From Litorilituus sp. (GTDB taxonomy: Bacteria > Pseudomonadota > Gammaproteobacteria > Enterobacterales > Alteromonadaceae): DNA of 64,000 bases. Below, in pieces: positions 1-10,361 of this stretch; the first letter of the stretch is position 1; every line of letters begins with the position of its first letter. Under the pieces are notes generated by a model, which had not been told where the DNA came from, ran no database searches, and saw only the letters and a list, made by a program, of their open reading frames with translations. The stretch spans positions 41,196 through 105,195 of the forward strand of contig JASMAS010000097.1 of NCBI GenBank assembly GCA_030754235.1. Reading direction: 5' to 3'. The translations under genes were made by a program, and so were the position numbers.

Positions 1-1489
1 TACCCGTAACTAAATCAATCCTCGAGATTTTCGACGCTTCAACCAACCAAAGGTAACGGTTTTCTTGCAAATAAGGGGAAAAGTTTTTTTTTGCTAATAC
101 ATCAATAACAGCCTTACTAAAAGGCCAATTGATCACTTTTTTTAAACCTGTGTTATATAACAAAATCCCTTTTGCGGTAGCCAGTATTAAATGATCTTTT
201 TTGTAGTGATAAATTTGGTAAATATGATTTTTACTATACTGGCTTTTTTTACTTGAACCCACCATATATTTTTCTATGGTGCCTTTTACATTATCAACAA
301 AATTAAAACCTTGGCTTGTTCCAACCCAAAAGCTATCATCCACTTCTTCTCGTAATGCCCATACGGCATTGTTACTAAGGCTTTCTGTTGCCCCTTTCTT
401 ATAGCGATAATTACGAATGAGTTCGCGACTAGGATCCCATAAGTAGACACCAGAGGTTAATGAGCCTAACCAAAAAGTACCACTGTTATCCTGCGCCAGA
501 GAAATAATGAGGTTATTAGATACATCATCAAAATAATCACTAAAACCAAATAAAAATTCGGCTTGCCTTGTGCTAATATTAAATTTATATAACCCCTTAT
601 TACTAGCAATATACAGTTGATTATTTGCATACAAAAACTGCCGAGCAGAGATGTCTTCTATGACCTGCTGATAGTTTGAAAGTGATGACTTCCCCTGTAT
701 ATAATCACGAATATTATCGGTGTTGATACAATAAACACCATCATTTGAGCCAATATATAAATCATTTTTTTGACTTAAAAATAAAGAAGACGTGTTATTT
801 GCTTCAGCAGCACTGACGCTGTTATCAGGATATTCTGCTGATGTTGAGGGAAGTTTTTTCCACTGTTCACTATCAATACTGTATGCGTACACGCCAACAC
901 GTGTTGCAACGTAAAGCATCTGATTAACATATATAATTTGAAAAATATTATTTTGTTCTATTAGCTCTTTTGATAAATCTAGCGCTACTATAAACTTTTG
1001 CTTTTTGTCGGAGTAAAAGCCAACCTTCTTAGTGGTAGCAATCCAATACCCTTGTTCACCTTGGTTATTTTTACCTTCAATCACATCTACTGCAAAGTGA
1101 TTTAGTTCATTGATAAAAGGTTGCTGATAATTATTGTTTTTAGGCTCAAAGCGGTATAAGCCGTTACTTGCATTAATCCATACCCAACCTTGTTTATCCT
1201 CTTTAACAAAGTGAATACGGGTATCAACAAACTGATTATTAGGGCCTGAAAGTTGTTTTATTGAATAACCATCATAAAAGTTAAGTCCATTCTCTGTAGC
1301 AAACCAAACCAAGCCATTTTTACTGGCCAAAATACTTTTAACCGTACCTTGCGATAACCCCTGTTCAACTGAAATTTGCTGTAAAGACAAATTTTTAACA
1401 CGAGAAATTTGTTCAGCCCATGTGCTAAAGCTCAACATAACAGCCAGAATAGCTAACCATGAAGTTATAGAGAAATTAATACGCTTCAA
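1..1489 (-). CDS. Secreted/periplasmic sensor with two-component-regulator propeller repeats (N-terminal part)
   Basis: The reading frame stays open on the minus strand to the window edge, so only about 496 N-terminal codons are visible and the ORF track misses it. No ATG precedes the signal peptide; a TTG at 1487-1489 follows an in-frame stop and has AAGG about 10 nt upstream. The first ~27 residues form a signal peptide with likely cleavage after STWA. Repeats follow such as GLVWFATENGLNFYDG, GWVWINASNGLYRF and GYWIATTKKVGFYSD, typical of Reg_prop blades. In this family the missing C-terminus is usually a YYY domain, a membrane helix and a GGDEF, histidine kinase or HTH output domain. Which one occurs here cannot be seen. 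It is divergent from prlC. Confidence 0.8.
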   Translation of the reverse strand, partial: MKRINFSITSWLAILAVMLSFSTWAEQISRVKNLSLQQISVEQGLSQGTVKSILASKNGLVWFATENGLNFYDGYSIKQLSGPNNQFVDTRIHFVKEDKQGWVWINASNGLYRFEPKNNNYQQPFINELNHFAVDVIEGKNNQGEQGYWIATTKKVGFYSDKKQKFIVALDLSKELIEQNNIFQIIYVNQMLYVATRVGVYAYSIDSEQWKKLPSTSAEYPDNSVSAAEANNTSSLFLSQKNDLYIGSNDGVYCINTDNIRDYIQGKSSLSNYQQVIEDISARQFLYANNQLYIASNKGLYKFNISTRQAEFLFGFSDYFDDVSNNLIISLAQDNSGTFWLGSLTSGVYLWDPSRELIRNYRYKKGATESLSNNAVWALREEVDDSFWVGTSQGFNFVDNVKGTIEKYMVGSSKKSQYSKNHIYQIYHYKKDHLILATAKGILLYNTGLKKVINWPFSKAVIDVLAKKNFSPYLQENRYLWLVEASKISRIDLVTG

Positions 1490-1669
1490 ACATTTATTAC
1501 CTTAATTATTTAAACGAATAATCTAACAAATAAGTACCCTCATTATAACAACTCTAAAACAAAGTAATAAATTTGCTGACAAACTATTTATTTATCGTAT
1601 AAAGCACTTGAATCTGCAAGATAATGACATCACATTGATACTATCTTTTCTATTATTGTGCTTACTGCT

Positions 1670-3715
1670 ATGTCTAACCCTTTATTAAAAAGCTTTGATC
1701 TCCCCCCTTTTTCAAAAATAAAACCTGAACATATAAAACCGGCTGTTGAGCAAGCCATTAACAACTGCAAAAAAGTTATTGCTGATGTGTTAAGTACAAA
1801 TACCCATTTTACTTGGCAAAACTTAGTTGAGCCCATTAATAGCATAGATGATGTGTTATCAAAACTTTTTTCTCCTGTTTCACATATGAACTCAGTAGTG
1901 AGTACCGATGAATTACGAGAAGCTTATGAATCATGTTTACCTCTACTTTCTGAATATGGCACTTTTGTAGGTCAGCACCAAGGATTATATAAGGCATATC
2001 AACATTTAAAAGAAAGTGATGAATTTAACGTGCTAAGCACGGCGCAACAAAAAGTGATCATCAATGCACTGCGTGACTTTAAGTTATCAGGCATTACCTT
2101 AGAAAAAGAAAATAAAAAACGTTATGGTGAAATTGTAACTCGCCTATCGGAGCTAAGTTCAAATTTTAGTAACAATGTGCTTGATGCCACCCATGCTTTT
2201 AGCGTCAATATAACCGATAAGGCTCAACTTTTAGGCTTACCCGAAAGTGCCCTTGCTGCTGCACAAGCTCTCGCTGAAAGTAAGGAACAACAAGGCTACT
2301 TATTTACTTTAGACATGCCCAGTTATTTACCGGTGATGATGTACTGCGACAACCGTGAATTACGAGAAAAACTATACCATGCCTTTGTGACTCGAGCTTC
2401 AGATCAAGGGCCTAACGCAAGGGAGTTTGATAACACTAACATCATGAATGAAATACTGCTATTGCGCCATGAGTTAGCCAAACTACTTGATTTTTCAAAT
2501 TATGCTGAACACTCACTCGCAACCAAGATGGCCAACAACACAGATGAAGTGATGAACTTTTTAGACGATCTTGCTCTTAAGTCAACACATCAAGGAGAAA
2601 AAGATTTTACCGAGTTAACCAACTTTGCCACCCAACAATACTCTCAAACAAACTTACAAGCATGGGATCTTCCTTATTATAGTGAAAAGCTAAAACAACA
2701 TCGCTATGCCATATCAGACGAACAACTTCGCTCTTACTTCCCTGAAAGCAAAGTCGTCAGTGGGCTTTTTGAAGTAGTACATCGTTTGTTTGGCTTAACG
2801 ATAAAATCACGTGACGGTGTCGATGTTTGGCATACTGATGTGAAGTTTTACGATGTATTTGCTAAAGATGGCAAATTACGTGGTAGTTTTTATTTAGATT
2901 TATATGCCCGCGAGAAAAAACGCGGCGGGGCTTGGATGGATGACTGTGTTGGACGCGATAAACTTGCCGATGGTTCAGTTCAATACCCTGTAGCCTATTT
3001 AACCTGTAACTTTAATGGTCCTGTGGGGGATAAACCTGCGCTTTTTACTCATGATGAAGTCGTTACTTTATTCCATGAGTTTGGTCATGGTATTCACCAC
3101 ATGTTAACGCAAGTTGACGCCAGTGCTGTTGCTGGCATTAATGGTGTTCCTTGGGATGCCGTAGAACTACCCAGTCAATTTTTAGAAAACTGGTGTTGGC
3201 AAAACGAAGCATTGACCTTTATCTCTGGTCACTATGAAACAGGAGAGCCTTTACCTCAAGCGCTATTAGATAAAATGCTCGCTGCTAAAAACTTTCAATC
3301 AGCCATGCAGATGCTAAGACAGCTTGAATTTAGTATTTTTGATTTTACCATGCACGCCAGCTATAACACAGACTCACCAGCAGATCATATTCAGCAAGTG
3401 CTTAACAAAGTGCGTCAGCAATATGCCGTAGTAAAAACACCTGATTTCAATCGCTTTCAACATGGTTTCAGCCATATTTTCGGTGGTGGGTATGCGGCTG
3501 GTTATTATAGCTATAAATGGGCTGAAGTGTTATCAGCCGATGCTTTTAGCTTATTCGAACAACAGGGTATATTTAATCAACTCACCGGGCAATCCTTCTT
3601 AACCAACATATTAGAAAAGGGGGGATCACAAGAGCCGAGTGAATTGTTTGCTGCTTTTAGAGGCAGAGCCCCAAAAATTGACGCTCTACTTCGCCACTCA
3701 GGCATTGAGGTTTAA
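1670..3715 (+). CDS. prlC: Oligopeptidase A (M3 zinc metallopeptidase)
   Basis: Cytoplasmic zinc endopeptidase of the M3 (thimet) family that degrades short peptides and released signal peptides. The HEFGH zinc motif lies at about residues 469-473, followed by the family's downstream Glu region (WDAVELPSQFLENW) and the GGGYAAGYYSYKWAEVL motif near the C-terminus. At ~681 aa it matches the usual PrlC length. The ORF track starts at a GTG (1658), but the ATG at 1670 gives the family-like N-terminus MSNPLLKSF, so I chose it. In enterobacteria prlC sits directly beside rsmJ. Here a chemoreceptor and a Tag-like gene separate the two, which suggests later insertion between them. Confidence 0.95.
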   Translation: MSNPLLKSFDLPPFSKIKPEHIKPAVEQAINNCKKVIADVLSTNTHFTWQNLVEPINSIDDVLSKLFSPVSHMNSVVSTDELREAYESCLPLLSEYGTFVGQHQGLYKAYQHLKESDEFNVLSTAQQKVIINALRDFKLSGITLEKENKKRYGEIVTRLSELSSNFSNNVLDATHAFSVNITDKAQLLGLPESALAAAQALAESKEQQGYLFTLDMPSYLPVMMYCDNRELREKLYHAFVTRASDQGPNAREFDNTNIMNEILLLRHELAKLLDFSNYAEHSLATKMANNTDEVMNFLDDLALKSTHQGEKDFTELTNFATQQYSQTNLQAWDLPYYSEKLKQHRYAISDEQLRSYFPESKVVSGLFEVVHRLFGLTIKSRDGVDVWHTDVKFYDVFAKDGKLRGSFYLDLYAREKKRGGAWMDDCVGRDKLADGSVQYPVAYLTCNFNGPVGDKPALFTHDEVVTLFHEFGHGIHHMLTQVDASAVAGINGVPWDAVELPSQFLENWCWQNEALTFISGHYETGEPLPQALLDKMLAAKNFQSAMQMLRQLEFSIFDFTMHASYNTDSPADHIQQVLNKVRQQYAVVKTPDFNRFQHGFSHIFGGGYAAGYYSYKWAEVLSADAFSLFEQQGIFNQLTGQSFLTNILEKGGSQEPSELFAAFRGRAPKIDALLRHSGIEV

Positions 3716-4067
3716 TCATTTATGGTTGACATTTCAAATAGTTATTCCAACGAGCCACTAAACATAAAAAACAAACAAAAACTCTTCCTATACAAGTAGT
3801 TAAGTCTATTTTTAGGTGGGTAGTTGAAAACCAATGGGTGGTCTTTAAATAAGCCACCCTGTTAACGTCTATCTAACTTCAAAGGTTTGGGTTTAGCCAC
3901 TCACAAACTCAAGCCACATATCATAACAAGTGTTTCACCTTCATTACTATTGTTAACCTAGTTGTAATAAACACGATAGATATCTGCCTTTTTGGCCATC
4001 ACCACTGACTTATTTACGCAATAGAGAACCATAATTGACAACTTTAAAACCGTAAAAGTTATACCAA
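3716..4067. other. Intergenic stretch between convergent prlC and chemoreceptor
   Basis: About 350 bases without a supportable gene. The only structure I see is a hairpin at 3836-3859, GGGTGG paired with CCACCC with an inner CTT/AAG and a one-base bulge. It lacks a T-run, so it is at best a weak terminator. I found no recognisable gene remnant on either strand by eye. Confidence 0.4.
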
Positions 4068-6386
4068 TTACAATTTAAATTGTTCTATTCTTTTTTCCAA
4101 ATTTCCAGCTAGTTCATTGAGTTGAGTAACATCGTCTTTACTTTCATTAGCTTTTGATTTTATTTTTGTTGAAGTATCTGCAATTTCTGTGATGTTTTTA
4201 TTGATATCTTCTATAACGACACTCTGTTGCTCTGATGCAGTCGCAATTTGGTTATTCATGTCATTGAGCGCTTCAACCAAACAAACTACTTCACCCATCA
4301 CTTCACGGTTGCTTTCGCAGGCACCTATACCGGTGCTGGCCATTTTGCTTGATGCTGTCACCATCTTAACGGTGTTTTGTGTTTCTTGTTGTAATGCCAT
4401 TATTTTTTCACGGATATCTTCTGTAGATTGTTGTGTTCTGCTTGCCAATGTTCGTACTTCGTCAGCAACCACTGCAAACCCTCTCCCCATTTCTCCTGCT
4501 CTTGCTGCTTCAATAGCAGCATTTAATGCCAATAAGTTGGTTTGCTCAGCAATACCTTGAATAACATCTAATACTGAGCCTATAGAGTTACTTTCATCTG
4601 CCAACCTTTCAATGGAACTTGAGGCTGAGCCCATCTGGTTATTTAATTCCTCCATATCATGCTCTAGCTCATTGGCTGAGCCCATACAATCTTGGCATTT
4701 ACAATTAGTTTCTGTCACCGTATCTGCAGCATTCGATGCACTCCTAGCGACTTCCTGAATGGTGGCAAGTAACTGATTGGTTGCTACGGCTACACCGTCA
4801 GCACTATCAGACTGAGTTGTGGTTTCTTGGGTGGTTTCTTTCATATTTACAGACATATTTTCGGTTGCGTTATGAATTGTCTGTGCCAAAGAACTTACTG
4901 AATTAAAGACACCCTGTAGCTCAGCGAGTAAACCATTTAATGATTTTGCGAGGAATGCCAATTCATCTTGACCATCATAGTGAATACGCGTGGTCAGATT
5001 TTTATCTTTTACAAGATTGTTAACTTGATTTATAAAAGAATTAATCGGGGTAGATATGCCTCGCCCAACAAAGTATGCGGTGGAAAATGCGATAGGAAGT
5101 AATGCCACTAAGATAAGAAAGAGAATACCCAAAATACGGGTGTTCATCGCCTCTTTATCTTGCATCGCTTCTGCAACATCCATTTCAGATAAAATGGCCC
5201 AATTAACACCGGCTATGTCCAACGGGGAGTAGGCGGATAAAACATCAATATTACGATAGTCTTTGATCGATTTTATTCCTACTTGTCCTGATATTGCTTG
5301 TCTTGCGCCAGTAGAATTGACTGGCTGCAACCCTATGGCTGAGTCACTGGCATCGATTTTATCTATGATTCGACTATCTATACCACTTTGTTTTAACGCA
5401 GCAATATAACTATTTTTATCCTCCATCAAAAAACGACTTTGACTGCGCAGTAAATTATCATCACCAATCAAGTAGGTTTCACCTGATTCACCTAAACCAA
5501 CATCTCTCCATTTTTTATCATAGGTCATCACATCATTAATTCGATCGATAGGCATTTGAAAAATTAAGACGCCTAATTTTTGCCCTTCGTCATTAAAAAT
5601 AGGTGAAGCTATAAATGCGGCAGCGGCGTTGTATGAGGGGTAATAAGGAGAAAAATCGATCAGAACATGTGCTTTTTCATCGGTAAATGAGTTAGCTTTT
5701 CTAAATGCGGCAGCCAAGCCAGAGTTTTGATAAGGCCCTGAGAGCAGTGATGTTGCATAATCCAATTCTTTAAAAACGGAATAAACAATATAACCACTTT
5801 CTGGCTCTACTAAAAATATGTCGTAGTAGCCAAATGAATTTAAATACACATCAAAGTGGCTGTGATACTTTTTATGGAACTGACTATATTGGCTACCATC
5901 ACCTGAATCATTCATCAGGTTCTTATTGCCCAAAGGATTAGGGTTTAGGCTGATGTAGGCGTGTTGCAGTGATTTTGAATTCTGGTTTAGTTGGTCTAGC
6001 TTTTCTATTGCTCTTGAATTATCACCAGGATTTTTTTCTTTAAAGAGTACACCAAATTCGTTTTGATAATAATTTGCAATGGCGTCGTTGTTTTGTAATT
6101 CAAATTCTTGATCAAACGAATGAAAAGATTTACTAAAATCTGCCATTGCTTCCATGACCATAATATCATTTGAAAAAGAAACAACCTGGCTCTCGATGGT
6201 CTTAAAATAATCTTCAATCTGTCGCTTTTGACCTTCTCTTATTGCCACTAATTGGCTAAAAACCCTTTTTTCTAGAGCCTGTGATGCAATTGACGAAGAT
6301 TGCCAGCCTATTAGCGCACCCGCTGTTAATATCCCAATGCTTGATAGCAGTACAGAGGCAACAATTATCTTAGTAGATATTTTCAT
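4068..6386 (-). CDS. Methyl-accepting chemotaxis protein, Cache-type sensor
   Basis: Inner-membrane chemoreceptor of 772 aa. Layout: TM1 at about residues 6-28; a long periplasmic region of ~380 residues, most likely a double Cache ligand domain; TM2 around 418-440; HAMP; then the cytoplasmic signalling domain with the conserved hairpin [20 protein letters not shown] near residues 620-645. It should pass ligand signals to CheA/CheW. The ligand cannot be read from sequence. An ATG at 6386 preceded by GAGGG fixes the start. Odd feature: the tight cluster CKCQDC between HAMP and the hairpin tip, unusual for a receptor coiled coil. The gene stands alone, without che neighbours. Confidence 0.92.
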   Translation of the reverse strand: MKISTKIIVASVLLSSIGILTAGALIGWQSSSIASQALEKRVFSQLVAIREGQKRQIEDYFKTIESQVVSFSNDIMVMEAMADFSKSFHSFDQEFELQNNDAIANYYQNEFGVLFKEKNPGDNSRAIEKLDQLNQNSKSLQHAYISLNPNPLGNKNLMNDSGDGSQYSQFHKKYHSHFDVYLNSFGYYDIFLVEPESGYIVYSVFKELDYATSLLSGPYQNSGLAAAFRKANSFTDEKAHVLIDFSPYYPSYNAAAAFIASPIFNDEGQKLGVLIFQMPIDRINDVMTYDKKWRDVGLGESGETYLIGDDNLLRSQSRFLMEDKNSYIAALKQSGIDSRIIDKIDASDSAIGLQPVNSTGARQAISGQVGIKSIKDYRNIDVLSAYSPLDIAGVNWAILSEMDVAEAMQDKEAMNTRILGILFLILVALLPIAFSTAYFVGRGISTPINSFINQVNNLVKDKNLTTRIHYDGQDELAFLAKSLNGLLAELQGVFNSVSSLAQTIHNATENMSVNMKETTQETTTQSDSADGVAVATNQLLATIQEVARSASNAADTVTETNCKCQDCMGSANELEHDMEELNNQMGSASSSIERLADESNSIGSVLDVIQGIAEQTNLLALNAAIEAARAGEMGRGFAVVADEVRTLASRTQQSTEDIREKIMALQQETQNTVKMVTASSKMASTGIGACESNREVMGEVVCLVEALNDMNNQIATASEQQSVVIEDINKNITEIADTSTKIKSKANESKDDVTQLNELAGNLEKRIEQFKL

Positions 6387-6396
6387 GGGCTTCCCT

Positions 6397-6414
6397 CAAC
6401 AACAACAACAACAA
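6397..6414 (-). repeat. (TTG)6 trinucleotide tract in the chemoreceptor 5' region
   Basis: Six perfect CAA units on plus (TTG on minus) directly upstream of the chemoreceptor's GAGGG ribosome-binding site. Its length could vary by slippage and would change the leader length, not the reading frame. Any regulatory effect is inference. Confidence 0.6.
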
Positions 6415-6613
6415 TCTAGTTATTTACTGAGTTTAGTTCAATTTCATTACTTTGTAGCAGAAGTTAATATTTCCTTGATCTTAACTATTATTATTTGTTA
6501 AAAAATGTATTTTCTCTTCATCAACTAAGTTTCACTACCAATGTGCAAATCAATAGCACTAAGTGGTATTATGGAAACAGGTATAATAGCAGTGAATAAG
6601 ACGTAAAATATTA

Positions 6614-7294
6614 ATGGAACCCTTTGATAAACTATATACAAGAGCTGTCGAAAGAAAAGGAGGCGAACAAGTATTATCAAACTTAATAAGTAAACCTCTT
6701 AATGCTGAACAACTGTGCAAAATAACGAATGACAGAGTGTTGTCTGAAGTGACTAAGAAGATATTCCAATCAGGGTTTGTATGGTCTGTTGTTGAAAAAA
6801 AATGGGATTCATTTGAAGAAGTCTTTTGGGGATTTAATATTGAAAAACTTGTTATGATGCCAGATGACATGCTTGAACGTAAAGCTACAGACCCAGCCAT
6901 TATCCGCAATTACAACAAAGTAAAAACAATCCGTGAAAATGCATTAATGCTTAAAGAAATTAGCGATGAATATGGCTCTGTTGGTAAATGGTTAGCCCAG
7001 TGGTCAACTGAAAACATTATTGGCTTATGGGCACATTTAAAAAAACACGGTAGCCGACTAGGTGGCAACACTGGCCCATATGCCTTGCGTAAATTAGGTA
7101 AAGATACATTCATACTTAGCAAAGATGTTGAAACATACTTTAGAGCTAACCAATTAATTAATGGTGGCCTAACATCTAAACGTAGTTTAAATGTTATTCA
7201 GCAAACCTTTTCGCTTTGGCAAAAAGAGTCTCGTTTAAGTTTACAGGAAATAAGCCAAATAGTGGCATATTCAACAGGCAGCAACCATGTTTAG
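6614..7294 (+). CDS. DNA-3-methyladenine glycosylase I-like protein (Tag family, helix-hairpin-helix)
   Basis: 226 aa. The middle aligns by eye with E. coli Tag: GFVWSVVEKKWDSFEEVF corresponds to Tag's GLSWITVLKKRENYRACF region, followed by a match to the DxxIIRxxxKIxxIxxNA segment (TDPAIIRNYNKVKTIRENA). Family role: excision of alkylated adenine from DNA. Differences: the N-terminal Cys/His and C-terminal His/Cys zinc staple of classical Tag are absent; only one Cys occurs (AEQLC) and the C-terminus diverges. It may be a divergent subfamily with altered substrate. It heads a tight unit: its stop overlaps the next small ORF, which overlaps rsmJ. Confidence 0.75.
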   Translation: MEPFDKLYTRAVERKGGEQVLSNLISKPLNAEQLCKITNDRVLSEVTKKIFQSGFVWSVVEKKWDSFEEVFWGFNIEKLVMMPDDMLERKATDPAIIRNYNKVKTIRENALMLKEISDEYGSVGKWLAQWSTENIIGLWAHLKKHGSRLGGNTGPYALRKLGKDTFILSKDVETYFRANQLINGGLTSKRSLNVIQQTFSLWQKESRLSLQEISQIVAYSTGSNHV

Positions 7295-7388
7295 ACAAGC
7301 GATAACAGGCGATATCTTAAAGCAACCTAGTCACTTCATAGATTTGATTGATGGTGATACTTTTTTAAAACTAGAGCAGCAACCATAA
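7287..7388 (+). CDS. 33-aa small protein, translationally coupled between the Tag-like gene and rsmJ
   Basis: Below the ORF-track cutoff. The ATG at 7287 lies inside the last codons of the Tag-like gene, and the TAA stop overlaps the rsmJ start as TAATG. Overlap at both ends argues for real translation by coupling, as neither ATG has a strong Shine-Dalgarno. The peptide starts [14 protein letters not shown] and ends KLEQQP, is soluble and mildly acidic, and I recognise no family. Odd: an 11-bp direct repeat GCAGCAACCAT lies at both junctions (7278-7288 and 7376-7386), exactly 98 bp apart. The segment could therefore be a product of a recombination event rather than a selected gene. Confidence 0.5.
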   Translation: MFRQAITGDILKQPSHFIDLIDGDTFLKLEQQP

Positions 7389-8185
7389 TGAACGACTATA
7401 ATCATATCGCTGTGGCTTACCTTGACACTATTGATAGTGAGGCGGCGAAAAAAGTAGCTCAAAAGTGGCAATTCAATTATATAGGTGACGCTGCCTGTGC
7501 AATAAAACACCCCAACATAAGATTTTTACTACAATTTAACCAACAAGCACTAGAACTCATTAAATTAGATGAGCCCAAATTAGGGGGTATTAAAGTTGAT
7601 TTTGTTGAAGGTGCTAGCGCACATCGACGCAAGTTCGGTGGTGGCCGAGGCCAAGATATTGCTAAAGCTATCGGCTTAAAGCATGGTTTTACCCCGCATG
7701 TACTTGATGCAACAGCTGGCTTAGGAAGAGATGCGTTTGTGCTTGCCAGCCTTGGTTGCCAGGTTACCTTAATAGAGCGAATGCCTGTGGTAGCGGCATT
7801 ACTTGAAGATGGTTTAGCACGCGCTAAACTTAATCATGAAGTGGCTGATATAGTCCAGCGTATGCAGCTTACTTATAGCTCCTCTATTGAAAAGATGAAC
7901 CAAGTTCACAATAATATTGATGTGGTTTACCTTGACCCTATGTATCCACATCGCGAAAAGTCTGCGGCAGTAAAAAAAGAAATGCGCGTTTTCCAATCAC
8001 TCGTAGGGGAAGACTTAGATGCTGATGCTTTATTAGCACCTGCACTAACCCTTGCTAAATATCGTATTGTGGTAAAACGTCCCTCTTATGCCTCACCATT
8101 GAATAATAAAACACCAAGCACTTGCATTAAAATGAAAAAGAATAGATTTGATATATATGTGAATCAAGGTATTCCTAAACATTAG
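7388..8185 (+). CDS. rsmJ: 16S rRNA (guanine1516-N2)-methyltransferase
   Basis: SAM-dependent methyltransferase that modifies G1516 in the 16S rRNA of the small subunit. The SAM-binding motif [17 protein letters not shown], the following acidic residue in LIERM, and the catalytic-type motif [13 protein letters not shown] identify RsmJ (YhiQ). 265 aa, close to the family's ~250. The start overlaps the upstream micro-ORF stop (TAATG), so its translation is probably coupled to that unit. Confidence 0.94.
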   Translation: MNDYNHIAVAYLDTIDSEAAKKVAQKWQFNYIGDAACAIKHPNIRFLLQFNQQALELIKLDEPKLGGIKVDFVEGASAHRRKFGGGRGQDIAKAIGLKHGFTPHVLDATAGLGRDAFVLASLGCQVTLIERMPVVAALLEDGLARAKLNHEVADIVQRMQLTYSSSIEKMNQVHNNIDVVYLDPMYPHREKSAAVKKEMRVFQSLVGEDLDADALLAPALTLAKYRIVVKRPSYASPLNNKTPSTCIKMKKNRFDIYVNQGIPKH

Positions 8186-8246
8186 CTCCGCGCTACATAC
8201 TTTTTTTATTAAATATAGACATAACGAACCCATTTAGGAGCTCACC

Positions 8247-9707
8247 ATGCTAGCACTAAAAAATAGCAAGCTATTATGTACAGATAGCTTAATCAACGGC
8301 AAATGGGTTAAAGAAACAAAGAATAGAACAGTCAATGTTATCAACCCTGCTAACCAAGAAATCATAGCCACGGTATCCAGTGTTGGCGTAATTGAAACTC
8401 AGCAAGCAATTACTTCAGCACAGCAAGCACAAAAAACCTGGCGAGCAACAACAGCCAAAGATAGATCCCTACTATTAAGAAGGTGGCATGACTTATTACT
8501 AAAAAACCAAGAGGATTTAGCACTATTAATGACTCTAGAACAAGGTAAACCCTTGACAGAGTCTCGCGGAGAAATAGCCTATGCAGCTTCTTTTTTAGCA
8601 TGGTTTGCAGAAGAAGCTCAACGCATTTACGGTGATATTATTCCAAGTTATTCCAACGATAGACGCTTAATGGTGTTAAAAGAACCCGTGGGCGTTTGTG
8701 CCGCTATTACACCGTGGAATTTTCCCGCGGCTATGATTACCCGCAAAGTAGGGCCAGCACTCGCTGCTGGTTGCACAATAATTATTAAACCAGCCTTAGA
8801 GACACCGTTAACCGCCTTAGCTTTGGGTCAGCTTTCTATAGAAGCAGGAATTCCTCCTGGAGTCGTCAATATATTAGTAGGGCCCGCACAAGAAATAGCT
8901 CAACAATTAACAAGTTCAACACTCGTAAGAAAGTTAAGTTTTACTGGCTCTACTCCAATAGGTAAACACTTAATGAAAGAGTGTGCTGATACCATGAAAA
9001 AAGTATCACTTGAGCTTGGCGGCAACGCCCCTTTTATTGTTTTTGATGATGCCGATATAGACAGCGCTATTGAAGGAGCGATGCTGTCTAAATTTCGTAA
9101 TGCTGGCCAAACATGTATTTGTGCAAATCGCATCTATGTTCAATCTAACATCTATCAAGCCTTTGTTGAAAAGTTTTCCGCTAAAGTTGCCCGTTTAACG
9201 GTAGGCCCGGGACATGAAAGCAATATAGATCAAGGCCCCTTAATTAACATCGCTGCGGTAGAAAAGGTAGAAGCTTTTGTCAACGACGCTGTCACTCTCG
9301 GCGGAAAGATCATCATAGGTGGCGCTCGCCATACAAGGGGAAAATTATTCTATCAACCCACTGTTATTGCTAATGCCACACAACAAATGAAACTTGCCCA
9401 CGAAGAGGTTTTTGGTCCTATAGCGCCCATTTTTAAATTTAACAGCGAAGAAGAAGTAATAACTTTGGCCAACAATACCGAGTATGGCTTAGCATCCTAC
9501 TTTTATTCTCGCGACATAGGCCGTATTTGGCGAGTCAGCGAAGCACTAGAAACAGGTTTAGTTGGCGTAAATTCTGGGGTTATATCAACTGAGGTTGCCC
9601 CCTTTGGTGGCTATAAAGCCTCAGGTATTGGTCGAGAAGGCTCAAAATATGGTATTGAAGATTATTTGAACACAAAATATGTTTGCATCGCAGATTTAGA
9701 TAAATAA
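8247..9707 (+). CDS. gabD: Succinate-semialdehyde dehydrogenase (NAD(P)+)
   Basis: Aldehyde dehydrogenase superfamily, 486 aa, oxidising succinate semialdehyde to succinate as the last step of the GABA shunt. Visible motifs are the catalytic Cys in NAGQTCICANR, the general-base Glu in LELGGNAPF, cofactor-loop FTGSTPIG and the N-terminal INGKWV typical of GabD. A clear AGGAGC ribosome-binding site precedes the ATG. No gabT or gabP neighbour is present, so the physiological substrate could be another semialdehyde such as glutarate semialdehyde. Confidence 0.88.
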   Translation: MLALKNSKLLCTDSLINGKWVKETKNRTVNVINPANQEIIATVSSVGVIETQQAITSAQQAQKTWRATTAKDRSLLLRRWHDLLLKNQEDLALLMTLEQGKPLTESRGEIAYAASFLAWFAEEAQRIYGDIIPSYSNDRRLMVLKEPVGVCAAITPWNFPAAMITRKVGPALAAGCTIIIKPALETPLTALALGQLSIEAGIPPGVVNILVGPAQEIAQQLTSSTLVRKLSFTGSTPIGKHLMKECADTMKKVSLELGGNAPFIVFDDADIDSAIEGAMLSKFRNAGQTCICANRIYVQSNIYQAFVEKFSAKVARLTVGPGHESNIDQGPLINIAAVEKVEAFVNDAVTLGGKIIIGGARHTRGKLFYQPTVIANATQQMKLAHEEVFGPIAPIFKFNSEEEVITLANNTEYGLASYFYSRDIGRIWRVSEALETGLVGVNSGVISTEVAPFGGYKASGIGREGSKYGIEDYLNTKYVCIADLDK

Positions 9708-9733
9708 TATAAACCTCTAATATTGTCTTACCA

Positions 9734-9754
9734 CAACCTCAAAAAACAAGGTTG
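9734..9754 (+). terminator. Weak hairpin after gabD
   Basis: CAACCT and AGGTTG arms enclose an A-rich loop about 30 nt after the gabD stop, followed by ATTATT instead of a solid T-run. Possible inefficient terminator. Confidence 0.3.
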
Positions 9755-9816
9755 ATTATTACTTCGAGAATAGGCAAGATCCCAATGCTATTGAAATTGA
9801 CTAAAAAGGCTTTCCC

Positions 9817-10344
9817 ATGTTAAAAGCAAAAATGGTTGAACAACTTAACCAACAAATTAATTTAGAGTTCTATTCTTCAAACCTTTATTTACAAATGAGC
9901 GCTTGGTGTGAAGAACAAGGCTTTGAGGGTGCAGCAGAATTTATGCGCCAACATGCCAGTGAAGAGATGGATCACATGACACGTTTATTTACTTATGTCA
10001 GTGAAACCGGTGCTCTACCCATTATAGGTTCTATCGATGCTCCACCGCATGAGTTTGTTTCTTTGGCCGATGTGTTTGAACAAACTTACAAACATGAATG
10101 TGAAATTACCGAGCGCATTAATGAGTTAGCGCATCAGGCTTTCTCTAATCAAGACTATTCAACTTTCAATTTTCTTCAGTGGTATGTAGCCGAACAACAT
10201 GAAGAAGAAACTTTATTTAAAAGTATTTTAGATAAAATTAACTTAGTAGGTCATGATGGTCATGCACTCTTTTTTGTTGATAAAGATCTTGCTGAAATGG
10301 CAAAAAATGGCTCTAGTAGTATAATGAAAGACACTGCGAACTAG
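9817..10344 (+). CDS. ftnA: Bacterial ferritin (non-haem, FtnA type)
   Basis: 175-aa cytoplasmic iron-storage protein forming a 24-subunit shell with ferroxidase centres. Ferroxidase ligands are visible as Glu in INLEFYSSN, Glu/His in ASEEMDHM and Glu in AEQHEEE. The length fits bacterial ferritins. A single gene with no bacterioferritin partner nearby. I see no convincing Fur box in the 109-bp upstream gap. A dispersed repeat copy begins about 20 nt after its stop and may supply its 3' end. Confidence 0.94.
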   Translation: MLKAKMVEQLNQQINLEFYSSNLYLQMSAWCEEQGFEGAAEFMRQHASEEMDHMTRLFTYVSETGALPIIGSIDAPPHEFVSLADVFEQTYKHECEITERINELAHQAFSNQDYSTFNFLQWYVAEQHEEETLFKSILDKINLVGHDGHALFFVDKDLAEMAKNGSSSIMKDTAN

Positions 10345-10361
10345 TAATTATCAATGATTAA

